DNA of 64,000 bases from Pedobacter namyangjuensis (GCF_003313325.1 NZ_QMHQ01000003.1:62001-126000), one strand, 5' to 3'. Positions 8,975-17,972 are shown, numbered from the stretch's first letter. Numbers and translations are program-made. Notes: generated by a model from the sequence alone, not told the origin.

Positions 8975-9544
8975 CTATTCCTCATTCCACCGGTAACTAT
9001 CTTGCTTTAATCCAGCTAAATCTATAACTCTGCTTACCACGGTTTGGGCTACATCTTCTATGCTTTTCGGCAAACTATAAAATGACGGACTTGCTGGGCA
9101 AATAATTCCTCCCGCTTCGGTAACGGTTTTCATGTTATTTATGTGGATTAAACTAAATGGCGTATCTCTAACCACCGCAATTAGTTTTCTTCGTTCTTTT
9201 AAAACAACGTCTGCAGCTCTAGAAATCAAATCGTTAGAAATACCATGCGCAATTCTGCCTAAAGTGCCCATAGAACAAGGTACAATAATCATCGTATCAA
9301 ATTTGGCAGAGCCGGAAGCAAAAGGTGCATTAAAATCCATTTTATGATAGAAATCGAAGTTGTAGTTATCATAATCTTCATTACCCAACTCGAAACGCCA
9401 AACCTCTTTTGCATTATCAGACATTACCACACCAACTTTAGCAATTTGATCTTGCAACTTAAGCAAGTTATCTAATAACAATTTAGCGTACACAGATCCG
9501 CTTGCGCCAGTAATTGCAACTATAATTTTTTTCTTCTCCATCAT
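8975..9544 (-). CDS. ubiX: UbiX family flavin prenyltransferase
   Basis: About 189 residues from the ATG at 9542-9544 (or 9539-9541). The longer reading to 9604 would need a TTG start inside a terminator hairpin, so I reject it. The N-terminus KKIIVAITGASGSVYAK is the classical UbiX flavin-binding start. SMGTLGRIAHGISNDLISRAADVVLKERR and LIHINNMKTVTEAGGIICPA match the FMN and dimethylallyl-phosphate regions. UbiX attaches a prenyl group to FMN to make the cofactor of UbiD-type decarboxylases. No ubiD partner lies in the window. A consensus -7 box lies 6 bp upstream of the ATG, so the gene appears to have its own promoter. Confidence 0.92.
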   Translation of the reverse strand: MMEKKKIIVAITGASGSVYAKLLLDNLLKLQDQIAKVGVVMSDNAKEVWRFELGNEDYDNYNFDFYHKMDFNAPFASGSAKFDTMIIVPCSMGTLGRIAHGISNDLISRAADVVLKERRKLIAVVRDTPFSLIHINNMKTVTEAGGIICPASPSFYSLPKSIEDVAQTVVSRVIDLAGLKQDSYRWNEE

Positions 9545-9550
9545 GTAACG

Positions 9551-9558
9551 CAAATATA
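9551..9558 (-). promoter_or_regulatory. -7 box of the ubiX promoter
   Basis: TATATTTG is an exact match to TAnnTTTG and lies 6 bp before the ubiX ATG at 9544. It is downstream of the terminator hairpin at 9586-9616, which argues that ubiX does not depend on the upstream promoter. No clear -33 TTTG is seen at the ideal distance. Confidence 0.5.
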
Positions 9559-9585
9559 CAATTGTGAACCCAAAACAGGCGGAAT

Positions 9586-9616
9586 AAAAAAGGGCCAGAA
9601 ACAATGTTTCTGACCC
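9586..9616 (-). terminator. Intrinsic terminator upstream of ubiX
   Basis: GGGCCAGAAAC (9592-9602), loop AAT, GTTTCTGACCC (9606-9616): 10 of 11 positions pair. On the minus strand the stem is followed by six T (complement of 9586-9691's first run, 9586-9591). It could end the long uronate operon, the small transcript starting near 9652, or both. Confidence 0.85.
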
Positions 9617-9652
9617 TACATCTACCTATGAAAAACATACCCCCGAAAGGGT
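9586..9652 (-). ncRNA. Candidate small RNA (about 65-70 nt)
   Basis: A complete minus-strand transcription unit without a convincing gene: consensus promoter at 9658-9688, predicted start near 9652, and an intrinsic terminator ending at 9586. The body contains a second possible hairpin near its 5' end (TACCC-TTTCG-GGGTA, 9640-9654). The nearest gene downstream, ubiX, has its own -7 box after the terminator. It could instead be an attenuated ubiX leader. A 20-codon or longer frame with ATG at 9636-9638 runs through it but shows no peptide features I trust. No known RNA family was recognised. Confidence 0.45.
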
Positions 9653-9657
9653 AAGCC

Positions 9658-9688
9658 CAAATGTAACCAATTTTATAAAAAAACAAAA
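9658..9688 (-). promoter_or_regulatory. Consensus Bacteroidota promoter (TTTTG-N18-TACATTTG)
   Basis: On the minus strand TTTTG (9684-9688) is followed after 18 bp by TACATTTG (9658-9665), matching both -33 (TTTG) and -7 (TAnnTTTG) elements. It is the best promoter match I found in the window. It drives the candidate small RNA and possibly read-through into ubiX. Confidence 0.7.
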
Positions 9689-9778
9689 GTTTAAACACTC
9701 TTTTTTTTCTCTATTTGTGTATTTATTACACAATTAATGTTCTAACAAACCCACAGACAGTTTCATTTATCGCGTTCG

Positions 9779-11353
9779 TTACAAATCGTCTATTTTTTTA
9801 TACTTAGGCACTAAAGATTTCATAATTAGCCAAGCAATTAAATAAGCTACAGCGCAAAACGCGAACATGATGGTGTAAGCAACCGTCATGTTAGACTGCA
9901 CCAATGGTTTTTGAATTTCTAATAACTGATTAAAAAGATTCGCATCCAAAGCTTTAAGTTTATCTGCAACTTCTACCGGAACTTTACTTAATGCCATTAC
10001 GTTCAGATTTATTTTATCGCCGTACTTACTAGCCAAATCCATAGTAGTAATTTGATTAATAAAGTTTTGGTTACCGAGCTCGTTAAATTTCGAGAACGAT
10101 TCTGAAATACCTTTGTGTGCATAACTATCAAAAATCCAACCTCCAATTTTTGTTACTAAAACACCGCCCATGCCACCTGCCATGCCACCAATACCAACTA
10201 CAGAACCAATTGCTCTTTTAGGAAACATATCTGACACTGTTGTAAAAATATTTGCAGACCAAGCTTGGTGAGCAGAAGCACCTATACCGATTAATACCAC
10301 CGGAATCCAGTAAGAATAATGCCCTAACGGTTGCGCCAACAGCACGACCAATGGAAATAATGCAATGGCAAACATGGCTTTCATACGTCCATCGTAAACT
10401 GCATAACCTTTATCAATAAAATACTTAGGAAACCAACCGCCACCAATACTTCCAATCATTGTCATGCTATAAAGCACTGCTAATGGCAACATAATGTCAG
10501 AACCGGTCATTGCGTACTGATCTTTTAAATATCCTGGCAACCAGAATAAAAAGAACCACCAAACGCCATCCGTCATAAATTTACCAAAGGTGAATGCCCA
10601 AGTTTGCTTGTAACCAAGTAATTTAAACCACGACACTTTAGATATATTTGCTTTGTCGGCAACTTCATCTTCATCGCTATTAATATAGGCTAGTTCTGTG
10701 GCCGAAAGTCTTTTTTGCTTTTCAGGTGATTCATAAAATATCAACCAAAATATTAACCAAAGAAAACCCACTGCCCCTACAAGTTCAAAAGCAGTTTCCC
10801 AGCCCCAGTTAGCAGCAATCCAAGGTACGGTTATCGGTGCTAAAATTGCACCAACATTGGCACCAGAATTAAAAATACCTGTTGCGAAAGAACGCTCCTT
10901 TTTAGGATGGTATTCGGCCGTAGCTTTAATAGCAGCCGGAAAATTTCCTGCTTCGCCTATAGCTAAAACCGCCCTCGAAAACATGAAACCCAAAATAGAA
11001 ACTGGAATAACCGCAATACCTAAGCCAGTTAATACAGATGCAATACCCGTACCAATGGTAATAGAATATGCATGTATAATGGCACCAATGGACCATACAA
11101 TAATAGCAATTCCGTAACCCCATTTAGTACCCAATTTATCTACAAACCTGCCGGCAAACAACATTGCTATAGCGTAAGTAAATTGAAAAACCGCAGCAAT
11201 GTCTGCGTAGTCGCTATTAGACCAGCCAAACTGTTCTTCGAGTGTTGGTTTTAGCAAACTGAGTACCTGCCTATCTAGGTAATTTACGGTAGTAGCAAAA
11301 AACAGTAAGGCACAAATAGTCCATCTGTAGTTGCCAATTTTAGTTTGGTTCAT
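9779..11353 (-). CDS. MFS hexuronate transporter (ExuT-like)
   Basis: A 524-residue major facilitator of the anion:cation symporter type. Twelve hydrophobic helices are visible. The loop after helix two has GRFVDKLGTKWGYG, and the start YRWTICALLFFATTVNYLDRQ is typical of hexuronate and related acid-sugar transporters. It is the last gene of the uronate catabolism operon, 68 bp after kdgA, which points to galacturonate or other uronate import across the inner membrane. An unusual feature is a hydrophilic insertion of about 70 residues before the last helix (about 420-490), which makes it longer than the usual 430-460 residues. Confidence 0.85.
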   Translation of the reverse strand: MNQTKIGNYRWTICALLFFATTVNYLDRQVLSLLKPTLEEQFGWSNSDYADIAAVFQFTYAIAMLFAGRFVDKLGTKWGYGIAIIVWSIGAIIHAYSITIGTGIASVLTGLGIAVIPVSILGFMFSRAVLAIGEAGNFPAAIKATAEYHPKKERSFATGIFNSGANVGAILAPITVPWIAANWGWETAFELVGAVGFLWLIFWLIFYESPEKQKRLSATELAYINSDEDEVADKANISKVSWFKLLGYKQTWAFTFGKFMTDGVWWFFLFWLPGYLKDQYAMTGSDIMLPLAVLYSMTMIGSIGGGWFPKYFIDKGYAVYDGRMKAMFAIALFPLVVLLAQPLGHYSYWIPVVLIGIGASAHQAWSANIFTTVSDMFPKRAIGSVVGIGGMAGGMGGVLVTKIGGWIFDSYAHKGISESFSKFNELGNQNFINQITTMDLASKYGDKINLNVMALSKVPVEVADKLKALDANLFNQLLEIQKPLVQSNMTVAYTIMFAFCAVAYLIAWLIMKSLVPKYKKIDDL

Positions 11354-11421
11354 AATTTTAGGTTTACCGCAATAAGTTTAGGATTTATTGCTAGTTAATA
11401 TTTGGTTATTGTGTTGGTTAT

Positions 11422-12087
11422 TTATGGCTTTACCTTGCCTATTATTTCCATTGTTTTAGCAGTTAAAGTTGCTAAAGTTTGGTAATCTTTTTCTGCTAAA
11501 ATTTTATTGCTAACTAATTTACTCCCCATACCAACGGCACAAACGCCAGCTTTAAACCAGCTGTCAATGTTTTGCTCTTCTATTTCTACGCCACCAGTTG
11601 GCACAAATAATTGACCTTTAAATAATTCTTTAATGGCTGATAAATAACTCGGACCCAAAATATTTGCTGGGAACAATTTTATAATGCCAGCTTTATTTTG
11701 ATGCGCCAAGTTAATTTCTGTCGGCGTCATACAACCCGGAATCCAGAGTAAATCTTTATCATGAGTTAGTTTTCCTACTTCTAAGTCAACAACAGGGCAA
11801 ACAATAAAATCAGCGCCAGCGGCCAAAAAGGCTTCACATTCCTGTACGTTTTTAATGGTGCCGATGCCCAGAAACAAATCCTGCATTTCGTTTTGCAGAG
11901 CGGATTTCAAAAACTTAAAATTCTCTAGAGCTGCATCACCACGATTGGTGTATTCGAAAACACGAACGCCAGCATTGTAAAGCGTTCTTAAGATCTCCAG
12001 GCTAACTTGCGCATCTTCATAATAAAAAAGTGGCAAGAGCCCTTGATTTTGAATTGCTTTTATAGTTGCTTGCTTGTTTTTAATCAT
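11422..12087 (-). CDS. kdgA: 2-dehydro-3-deoxy-6-phosphogluconate (KDPG) aldolase
   Basis: A 221-residue class I aldolase splitting KDPG into pyruvate and glyceraldehyde-3-phosphate, the last step of uronate breakdown. The Schiff-base lysine is in AGIIKLFPAN near 134. GIGTIKNVQECEAFLAAGADFIVCP and the phosphate-binding PTGGV near 168 match the Eda family. The usual V-E-x-T-x-R segment reads FEYTNRG (about 42-48), a common Bacteroidota variant. It overlaps kdgK by 8 bp, so translation is coupled to the kinase making its substrate. Confidence 0.93.
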   Translation of the reverse strand: MIKNKQATIKAIQNQGLLPLFYYEDAQVSLEILRTLYNAGVRVFEYTNRGDAALENFKFLKSALQNEMQDLFLGIGTIKNVQECEAFLAAGADFIVCPVVDLEVGKLTHDKDLLWIPGCMTPTEINLAHQNKAGIIKLFPANILGPSYLSAIKELFKGQLFVPTGGVEIEEQNIDSWFKAGVCAVGMGSKLVSNKILAEKDYQTLATLTAKTMEIIGKVKP

Positions 12088-13096
12088 TTTCTGCTAGAGT
12101 TTGTTCTATTTCTGCAACTGTTGATGTTGTACAATCGCTTGGTATAAATAACTTATTAAATGCTGCTGCTGCCGCGAAGTTTACTATTTGTTGTGGATTG
12201 TTTTGATTGACGAAACCATAAATAAGTCCCGCCATGAAGCAGTCTCCACTGCCAACTTTATCTAAAATCTGTTCTGCTAAAAACTCTTTAGATACAAAAA
12301 AATCGTTTTCTGTAAATAAGGTTGTGTAATACCTCACCCCTTTTTGGTAATCGAAACGAAATGTATTTGCTACCGACTTACATTTTGGAAAACTTTCTAC
12401 GATAGCTAGTGATGTGTTTTTAGCTTGTTCAAGATAAATATTTTTATCGTCGGTTGTTTGTATAACTTCTGCTACACTTATACCTAGCATTTTTTCTGCT
12501 GCCCAAATGTTACCCATTATTAAATCGCAATATTTTGCAAGCATAGGAATAACTTCTACAGGTTGTTTACCATACTGCCAAAGCTTAGCACGATAATTCA
12601 GATCGATGGAAATGGTAATATTTTTTGATGATGCAAACTTAACCGCTTCTAAGCATACATCGGCAGCTGCCTGATTTAAAGCTGGACAAATAGCGCTAAA
12701 GTGAAACCAGGAAACACCTTCAAAAACCTGTTCCCAATTAACCTGACCCGTTTTTAACATCGCGAAGGCCGAATTTGCCCTATCGTATATTACGCCGGCA
12801 TTTTTCAAATCTTTCCCTTTGGGCAGATAATATAAACCTACCCTATCTCCTCCGTGATAAATTTTACTGGTATCAATTTGGCAATTGTTCATGTAACCAA
12901 CCAACTGCTCGGCCATAAAATTTTCTGGCAAAGCCGTAAAATATGCCGATGGAACCTGCCATAGCGCTAAAGCGGTAGCAACATTTAATTCTGCACCGCC
13001 AACATAAAAGGGCAATTTATTTTCCGCTAACCATTCTCCATCCATGTCTGGACAAATGCGTAACAATAATTCGCCGAAGCTTAAAACCTTCGCCAT
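12080..13096 (-). CDS. kdgK: 2-dehydro-3-deoxygluconate kinase (PfkB family)
   Basis: A 338-residue ribokinase-family sugar kinase phosphorylating KDG to KDPG. The N-terminus FGELLLRICP and VGGAELNVATALALW are typical of KdgK. The PfkB signature two is KVGSGDCFMAGLIYG near 282-296, with the catalytic Asp in GSGDC. The position that is often Ala after GD is Cys here. It starts 2 bp after uxaC and overlaps kdgA by 8 bp. Both branches of the locus (galacturonate and unsaturated uronate) converge on its substrate. Confidence 0.92.
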   Translation of the reverse strand: MAKVLSFGELLLRICPDMDGEWLAENKLPFYVGGAELNVATALALWQVPSAYFTALPENFMAEQLVGYMNNCQIDTSKIYHGGDRVGLYYLPKGKDLKNAGVIYDRANSAFAMLKTGQVNWEQVFEGVSWFHFSAICPALNQAAADVCLEAVKFASSKNITISIDLNYRAKLWQYGKQPVEVIPMLAKYCDLIMGNIWAAEKMLGISVAEVIQTTDDKNIYLEQAKNTSLAIVESFPKCKSVANTFRFDYQKGVRYYTTLFTENDFFVSKEFLAEQILDKVGSGDCFMAGLIYGFVNQNNPQQIVNFAAAAAFNKLFIPSDCTTSTVAEIEQTLAEND

Positions 13097-13098
13097 AG

Positions 13099-14499
13099 TT
13101 AAAAATTGAAATAGGTTTTAGCATTGTTGTAACAAATATTCTGGATTACTCTTCCAAGCAAGGCTTTATCGTTAGGCAATTCTCCATTTTCTACGTCTGT
13201 ACCAAACAAATCGCACAAAATTCTTCTAAAATATTCGTGGCGAGGAAACGATAGAAAACTTCTAGAATCAGTTAACATGCCCACAAACTGACTTAACAAA
13301 CCAAGGTTAGACAATGCATTAATCTGATTAATCATACCTTGTTTCTGATCTAAAAACCACCATCCGGAACCCCACTGCACTTTTCCCGCAACCGTTCCAT
13401 CTTGGTAATTGCCAATCATCGTGGCCATTAATTCGTTATCTGCAGGATTTAGGTTATAAATAATTGTTTTGGCGAGCGTATTGGCAGCATCCAATCTGTT
13501 TAAGAATTTAGCTAAGGCTTTACCTTGCGGGAAATCGCCAATCGAATCGAAACCAGTATCTGGGCCTAGCGAAGCTAATAAACGATCGTTGTTATTACGC
13601 AAAGCACCTAGATGGTACTGTTGTACCCAGCCTTTTTCATGATCCCAAAGTGCAAAGGTAAAAAGCATAGCCGATTTGAATTTTAAATTCTCTTGAAGCG
13701 TAAGCTTTCCCTTTCCTCTAATTTTCAAGAAAATGGCTTTAACTTCCTCTTCTGTATAATCTTCTGCATAGATATGCTCTAATCCATGGTCAGAAACCGA
13801 TGCACCATTTTCCGCAAAAAAATCATGACGGGTTTTAAGTGCTGCCAAATACTCGTTGTACGTATCTATAGTGTGATTTGTTAGAGCCGCTAATTTATCA
13901 ATGTAAGCGTTTAAACCCATAACATCATCTGCATTCATCGCCTTATCGGGTCTGAATGCTGGCAACACATTTATATCAACGTGGTTGTTTTTAATTTGTT
14001 GATGGTATTCTAAACTGTCCAATGGATCATCGGTAGTACACAAGGTTTTAACGTTCATCTTGCGTAGCAAACCTTGCACACTATATTCTTTGGTTTGCAG
14101 TTTTGCATTACACTCATCATATATTTTTCTGGCATTTGCCGGAGATAATACCTCGTGAATGTCGAAATAACGTTGTAGTTCTAGATGTGTCCAGTGATAT
14201 AGAGGATTTCTTAGGGTGTAAGGAACAGTTTCTGCCCACTTTTCGAACTTTTCCCAATCTGAAGCTTTGCCGGTAATGTAATGTTCGTCGATACCATTGG
14301 CACGCATTGCTCTCCACTTGTAGTGATCGCCATAAAGCCAAACCTGAGTAATATTTTCGAAATTTTTGTCTTCGGCAATTTGATCAGGCATTAAATGATT
14401 GTGATAATCAATAATGGGCATTTCTTCGGCAAACTCGTGGTACAACGTCTGAGCTGTTTTGGTTTGCAATAAAAAGTTCTCGTCTAAAAAATCTTTCAC
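13099..14499 (-). CDS. uxaC: Uronate isomerase
   Basis: A 466-residue enzyme converting galacturonate to tagaturonate (and glucuronate to fructuronate). The metal-binding DYHNHL is at about 31-36, and LTDSRSFLSFPRHEYFRRILCDLFG near 415-440 is the characteristic C-terminal region. The start codon is GTG (14497-14499); the encoded KDFLDENFLL is the normal start of UxaC, so I keep it. It follows the SDR gene by 45 bp and precedes kdgK by 2 bp. Confidence 0.95.
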   Translation of the reverse strand: MKDFLDENFLLQTKTAQTLYHEFAEEMPIIDYHNHLMPDQIAEDKNFENITQVWLYGDHYKWRAMRANGIDEHYITGKASDWEKFEKWAETVPYTLRNPLYHWTHLELQRYFDIHEVLSPANARKIYDECNAKLQTKEYSVQGLLRKMNVKTLCTTDDPLDSLEYHQQIKNNHVDINVLPAFRPDKAMNADDVMGLNAYIDKLAALTNHTIDTYNEYLAALKTRHDFFAENGASVSDHGLEHIYAEDYTEEEVKAIFLKIRGKGKLTLQENLKFKSAMLFTFALWDHEKGWVQQYHLGALRNNNDRLLASLGPDTGFDSIGDFPQGKALAKFLNRLDAANTLAKTIIYNLNPADNELMATMIGNYQDGTVAGKVQWGSGWWFLDQKQGMINQINALSNLGLLSQFVGMLTDSRSFLSFPRHEYFRRILCDLFGTDVENGELPNDKALLGRVIQNICYNNAKTYFNF

Positions 14500-14544
14500 T
14501 TTGTATATACTTAAATTAGCTTATGTTTTGGCTCTTGCCCGATT

Positions 14545-15360
14545 TTACACGCCACTAAAAATAGAAAAGCCACCATCAACACAAATCATAGCACCTGTTA
14601 CAAATTGCGAAGCATCGCTTAACAACCAAACTAAAGCGCCTTTCAATTCGTCTGGATCGCCGAAACGTTTAAAAGGAGTTTGTTTTATAACCGACTGGCC
14701 ACGAGGCGTAAAGCCACCATCTGGTGTAGTTAAAAGGTTGCGATTTTGTTCTGTTAAGAAAAAACCGGGTGCCAAGGCATTCATTCTAATTTTATCTCCG
14801 TATCTGTTTGCCAACTCAACAGCGAACCATTGCGTATAACAATCTACCGCAGCTTTACCCATGTTGTAACCCAACACTTTTGTAACTGCTTTTTTAGAGT
14901 TCATTGATGAAATGTTTACGATAGTACCCTTCCCTGTTTCGGCAATTGCCTGCCCAAATACTTGCGTAGGGATTAACGTACCCCACAAATTAAGGTCTAA
15001 AACTTTTTTCATTCCGTCCATTTTCATTTCGAAAATGCTCTCGTCTGGTTGCAAAACACCATCTGGCATATTACCGCCAGCTGCGTTTACCAAACCATCT
15101 ATTTTGCCGAACGCGGCGATAATTTTTTCTCTTGCAGCAATAAGTTGCGCTTCATCCATTGCATCGGCAATTAAAGCAATAGCTTTGCCTCCATTTTTGT
15201 TTATAGCATCGGCTCTTTCGTTGGCTATTTCGGCATTTCTACCCAAAATACCTACTGCACCACCTGCTTCTACAATAGCATTTACAAAAGAGTTACCCAA
15301 AATTCCGGTACCGCCAGTTACTACGATTACTTTACCTTCTAAAGAAAATGATTGTTCCAT
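14545..15360 (-). CDS. SDR oxidoreductase: KduD by context, YjmF/UxuB-like by sequence
   Basis: A 271-residue classical short-chain dehydrogenase. It has the cofactor motif TGGTGILG (16-23), NAAGGN near 92, Ser in NISSMNS near 150 and Y-x-x-x-K as YNMGK near 164-168. The stretch APGFFLTEQNR, the insert TTPDGGFTPRGQ and the end VDGGFSIFSGV resemble the SDR-type fructuronate/mannonate oxidoreductase (B. subtilis YjmF type) more than E. coli KduD. Yet it lies between kduI and uxaC, and no other KduD or any UxuA is visible. The likely job here is reducing 2,5-diketo-3-deoxygluconate to KDG, or fructuronate reduction. I leave the symbol blank. Confidence 0.8.
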   Translation of the reverse strand: MEQSFSLEGKVIVVTGGTGILGNSFVNAIVEAGGAVGILGRNAEIANERADAINKNGGKAIALIADAMDEAQLIAAREKIIAAFGKIDGLVNAAGGNMPDGVLQPDESIFEMKMDGMKKVLDLNLWGTLIPTQVFGQAIAETGKGTIVNISSMNSKKAVTKVLGYNMGKAAVDCYTQWFAVELANRYGDKIRMNALAPGFFLTEQNRNLLTTPDGGFTPRGQSVIKQTPFKRFGDPDELKGALVWLLSDASQFVTGAMICVDGGFSIFSGV

Positions 15361-15418
15361 TTTTTTGATTGAGGATTAAGAAACGAGGAATACAGACCAA
15401 GTCGCTTAATCAAGTTTT

Positions 15419-16249
15419 TTATTTAATGTCTTTTACTGCTATTGTATCCATATCTGCATAATCCAAGTTTTCGCCTGCCATGCCCCAAATAAAACTATAG
15501 TTTTTAGTTCCACTACCTGCATGTATACTCCACGTTGGAGATAGAACCGCTTCGTGGTTAGCTACAATAAGGTGACGAGTTTCCTGTGGTTCGCCCATGT
15601 AATGGAAAACTCTTTGATCATCATCTACGTCAAAGTAAAAATAAACTTCCATTCTACGATCGTGTGTATGTGGCGGAATAGTATTCCATACAGAGCCAGT
15701 AGAAAGAATGGTTAAACCCATTACCAATTGGCAACTTTGGATACCATCTTTGTGTATATATCTAGCAATTTTTCTGTCGTTTGCAGTTTCTAAGCTACCT
15801 AGTTGAGCAGAAAATACATCAGCATGTTTTACAAATGTTGTAGGATGCGTGGTGTGCGCCGGAGCAGATAAAGCGTAAAAAACTGCAGGATTATTAGCAA
15901 CAGCACTGCTAAAATTTACGTTTTTAACACCCTTACCCAAATACAAACAATCCATTTTATCAAGTTCGTAACTTGTGCCGTCTGCTTCAATTGTACCTGT
16001 GCCACCAACGTTTATAATACCCATTTCTCTTCTTTCTAAAAAGAATTCGGCACGTAATATATCGTAAGTACCTAAAGTAACCACATCTGTTGTAGGTGTA
16101 ATTAAACCGGTAACCATTCTATCGTAATGAGCATAAGCAAAATTTGCCTTATTAGCTTCTTTTAAACCATCTAATAAAAATCGCTCTCTGATTTTATCAG
16201 TTTGATAGGTTTTAAAATCGTCTGAATGTACTGCTTGAATAATTTTCAT
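15419..16249 (-). CDS. kduI: 5-dehydro-4-deoxy-D-glucuronate isomerase
   Basis: A 276-residue cupin enzyme isomerising the open-chain unsaturated uronate product released by pectate lyase and GH105. The zinc-binding motif HTHDRRMEVYFYF is near residues 196-208 (H-x-H-x4-E), and the fourth ligand His is near 245 in SIHAGSGTKNYSFIWGMAGEN. Length is the family norm. It is 58 bp upstream of the SDR gene and 79 bp after uxaA. I saw no regulatory motif in that gap, so it is probably co-transcribed from the uxaB promoter. Confidence 0.95.
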   Translation of the reverse strand: MKIIQAVHSDDFKTYQTDKIRERFLLDGLKEANKANFAYAHYDRMVTGLITPTTDVVTLGTYDILRAEFFLERREMGIINVGGTGTIEADGTSYELDKMDCLYLGKGVKNVNFSSAVANNPAVFYALSAPAHTTHPTTFVKHADVFSAQLGSLETANDRKIARYIHKDGIQSCQLVMGLTILSTGSVWNTIPPHTHDRRMEVYFYFDVDDDQRVFHYMGEPQETRHLIVANHEAVLSPTWSIHAGSGTKNYSFIWGMAGENLDYADMDTIAVKDIK

Positions 16250-16328
16250 TCTATTTTATTTGTTTTACTATTGTTTAACCACAATAATAATCATTTATTT
16301 TTTGTCGTCATTTTGACAATTAATATTT

Positions 16329-17972
16329 TTACAAAGACACGCCCCTTTTCCAAGGAATAAAATCATCTTGGTTTAGCAAAACTGATTTTGGAATAACTTC
16401 GCCACTGGCAGCTTTAATACAATATTCTAAAATATCCTCTCCCATTTCTTCAATGGTTTTTTCGCCCTCAATTACGGCACCTGTATTTATGTCTATAATA
16501 TCGCTCATTCTGTTTGCTAGCTCGTTATTGGTAGCAACCTTAATTACAGGGCAAACCGGATTACCAGTTGGAGTGCCCAAGCCCGTTGTAAACAAAATTA
16601 ACGTTGCGCCACTGGCAGCTTTGCCAGTTGTAGCTTCTACATCATTACCTGGTGTACAAACTAAATTCAAACCGTTTTTTATCGATGGTTCGGTATAATC
16701 CAAAACGGCAACAACTGGCGAAGACCCTCCTTTTTTTGCTGCGCCGTTGCTTTTTATCGCATCAGTTATTAATCCATCTTTAATATTGCCCGGGGAAGGA
16801 TTCATGTGAAAACCAGAACCTGCATTTTCGGCCGCCTGACTATATGCACCCATTAACTGCATAAATTTTCTTGCGTCTGCTTCTTCTATAGTCCTGTCGA
16901 TAATATCCTGCTCTGCTCCGCAAAGTTCTGGGAACTCGGCCAGTAAAACCGTTGCACCTAAACCTACCAGCAAATCAGAACAATACCCTACTGCCGGATT
17001 TGCCGAAATACCACTAAAGCCATCGCTACCACCGCATTTTACACCTACATTCATTTTACTTAACGGTGCAAGTTGGCGTTCTATTTTATTAGCTTCCACT
17101 AAACCTTCGAACGTCTTTTTTATGGCTAACGCGATCATGTTTTCTTCGCTTTGCGACTGCTGTTGTTCGAAAATATAAAGTGGCTTATCAAACGATGGAT
17201 TTCTCTCTAATAAATCGGTTTTAAAGTCTTGCACTTGTAAATTTTGGCAACCCAAACTTAAAACAGTTACACCAGCAACGTTAGGATGATCGGCATAGGC
17301 GGCTAATAACTTACTCAAAACCGCAGCATCTTGCCTAATTCCCCCACATCCACCTTGATGGTTTAAGAATTTAATTCCATCTATGTTTTTAAATGGTCTA
17401 TCGGCTTTTATTCCTTCAAAAGATAAAGGCGCATTTAAAGAACTGATATCAACACCGTTTTTAAATGCCTCAACCAAAGTTTGCGTATAATTTTTGTATT
17501 TATCGGTTACGGCGTAACCCAATTCATTGTGTAATGCTTCTCTAATTACATCTAGGTTCCGGTTTTCGCAAAAAACAGTTGGAATAAATAGCCAGTAATT
17601 CGCCGTACCAACTTTGCCGTCGGCACGGTGGTAACCGTTAAATGTTCTGCCTTCAAACTTCGAAATATCTGGTGCCTGCCAAGTATAGTGATAAGGTCTG
17701 AATTCATAAGGAGCAGCAGCATGTTTCAAATTATCAGTCGTCATGCGAACGCCTGCCCTAACTGGAAACTGAATTTTGCCTACCAAAGTGCCGTACATAA
17801 AAACTTCGTCGCCGGTATTCATATCGGCAATATAAAATTTATGCTTAGCATCAATATCATCTATCAAGGTATAATTTATGCCTTGATAAACCACCGTTTG
17901 GCCAGCTTTTAAATCGCTCAATGCAACCAACACATTATCTTTAGGATGAACTTTTAAAACTAACTGTTTCAT
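16329..17972 (-). CDS. uxaA: Altronate dehydratase
   Basis: A 547-residue enzyme dehydrating altronate to KDG. The N-terminal SAF-type domain covers about 1-100 and the catalytic domain about 110-547. Family features include NHQGGCGGIRQD near 205, LGCQNLQVQDF near 242, CGGSDGFSGISANPAVG near 313-329 and GLGTPTGNPVCPVIKV near 470. It shares one base (TAATG) with the end of uxaB, so reductase and dehydratase are translationally coupled. Confidence 0.95.
   Translation of the reverse strand: MKQLVLKVHPKDNVLVALSDLKAGQTVVYQGINYTLIDDIDAKHKFYIADMNTGDEVFMYGTLVGKIQFPVRAGVRMTTDNLKHAAAPYEFRPYHYTWQAPDISKFEGRTFNGYHRADGKVGTANYWLFIPTVFCENRNLDVIREALHNELGYAVTDKYKNYTQTLVEAFKNGVDISSLNAPLSFEGIKADRPFKNIDGIKFLNHQGGCGGIRQDAAVLSKLLAAYADHPNVAGVTVLSLGCQNLQVQDFKTDLLERNPSFDKPLYIFEQQQSQSEENMIALAIKKTFEGLVEANKIERQLAPLSKMNVGVKCGGSDGFSGISANPAVGYCSDLLVGLGATVLLAEFPELCGAEQDIIDRTIEEADARKFMQLMGAYSQAAENAGSGFHMNPSPGNIKDGLITDAIKSNGAAKKGGSSPVVAVLDYTEPSIKNGLNLVCTPGNDVEATTGKAASGATLILFTTGLGTPTGNPVCPVIKVATNNELANRMSDIIDINTGAVIEGEKTIEEMGEDILEYCIKAASGEVIPKSVLLNQDDFIPWKRGVSL

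Noticed and set aside
9545..9604. N-terminal extension of ubiX to a TTG at 9604
   Set aside because: The extra 20 residues run through the terminator stem and are unlike UbiX N-termini. The ATG at 9544/9541 gives a normal-length protein beginning with the family motif.
9483..9698. A 71-codon minus-strand frame across the candidate small RNA and the start of ubiX
   Set aside because: It overlaps ubiX in another frame, contains promoter and terminator sequence, and has no protein-like features.
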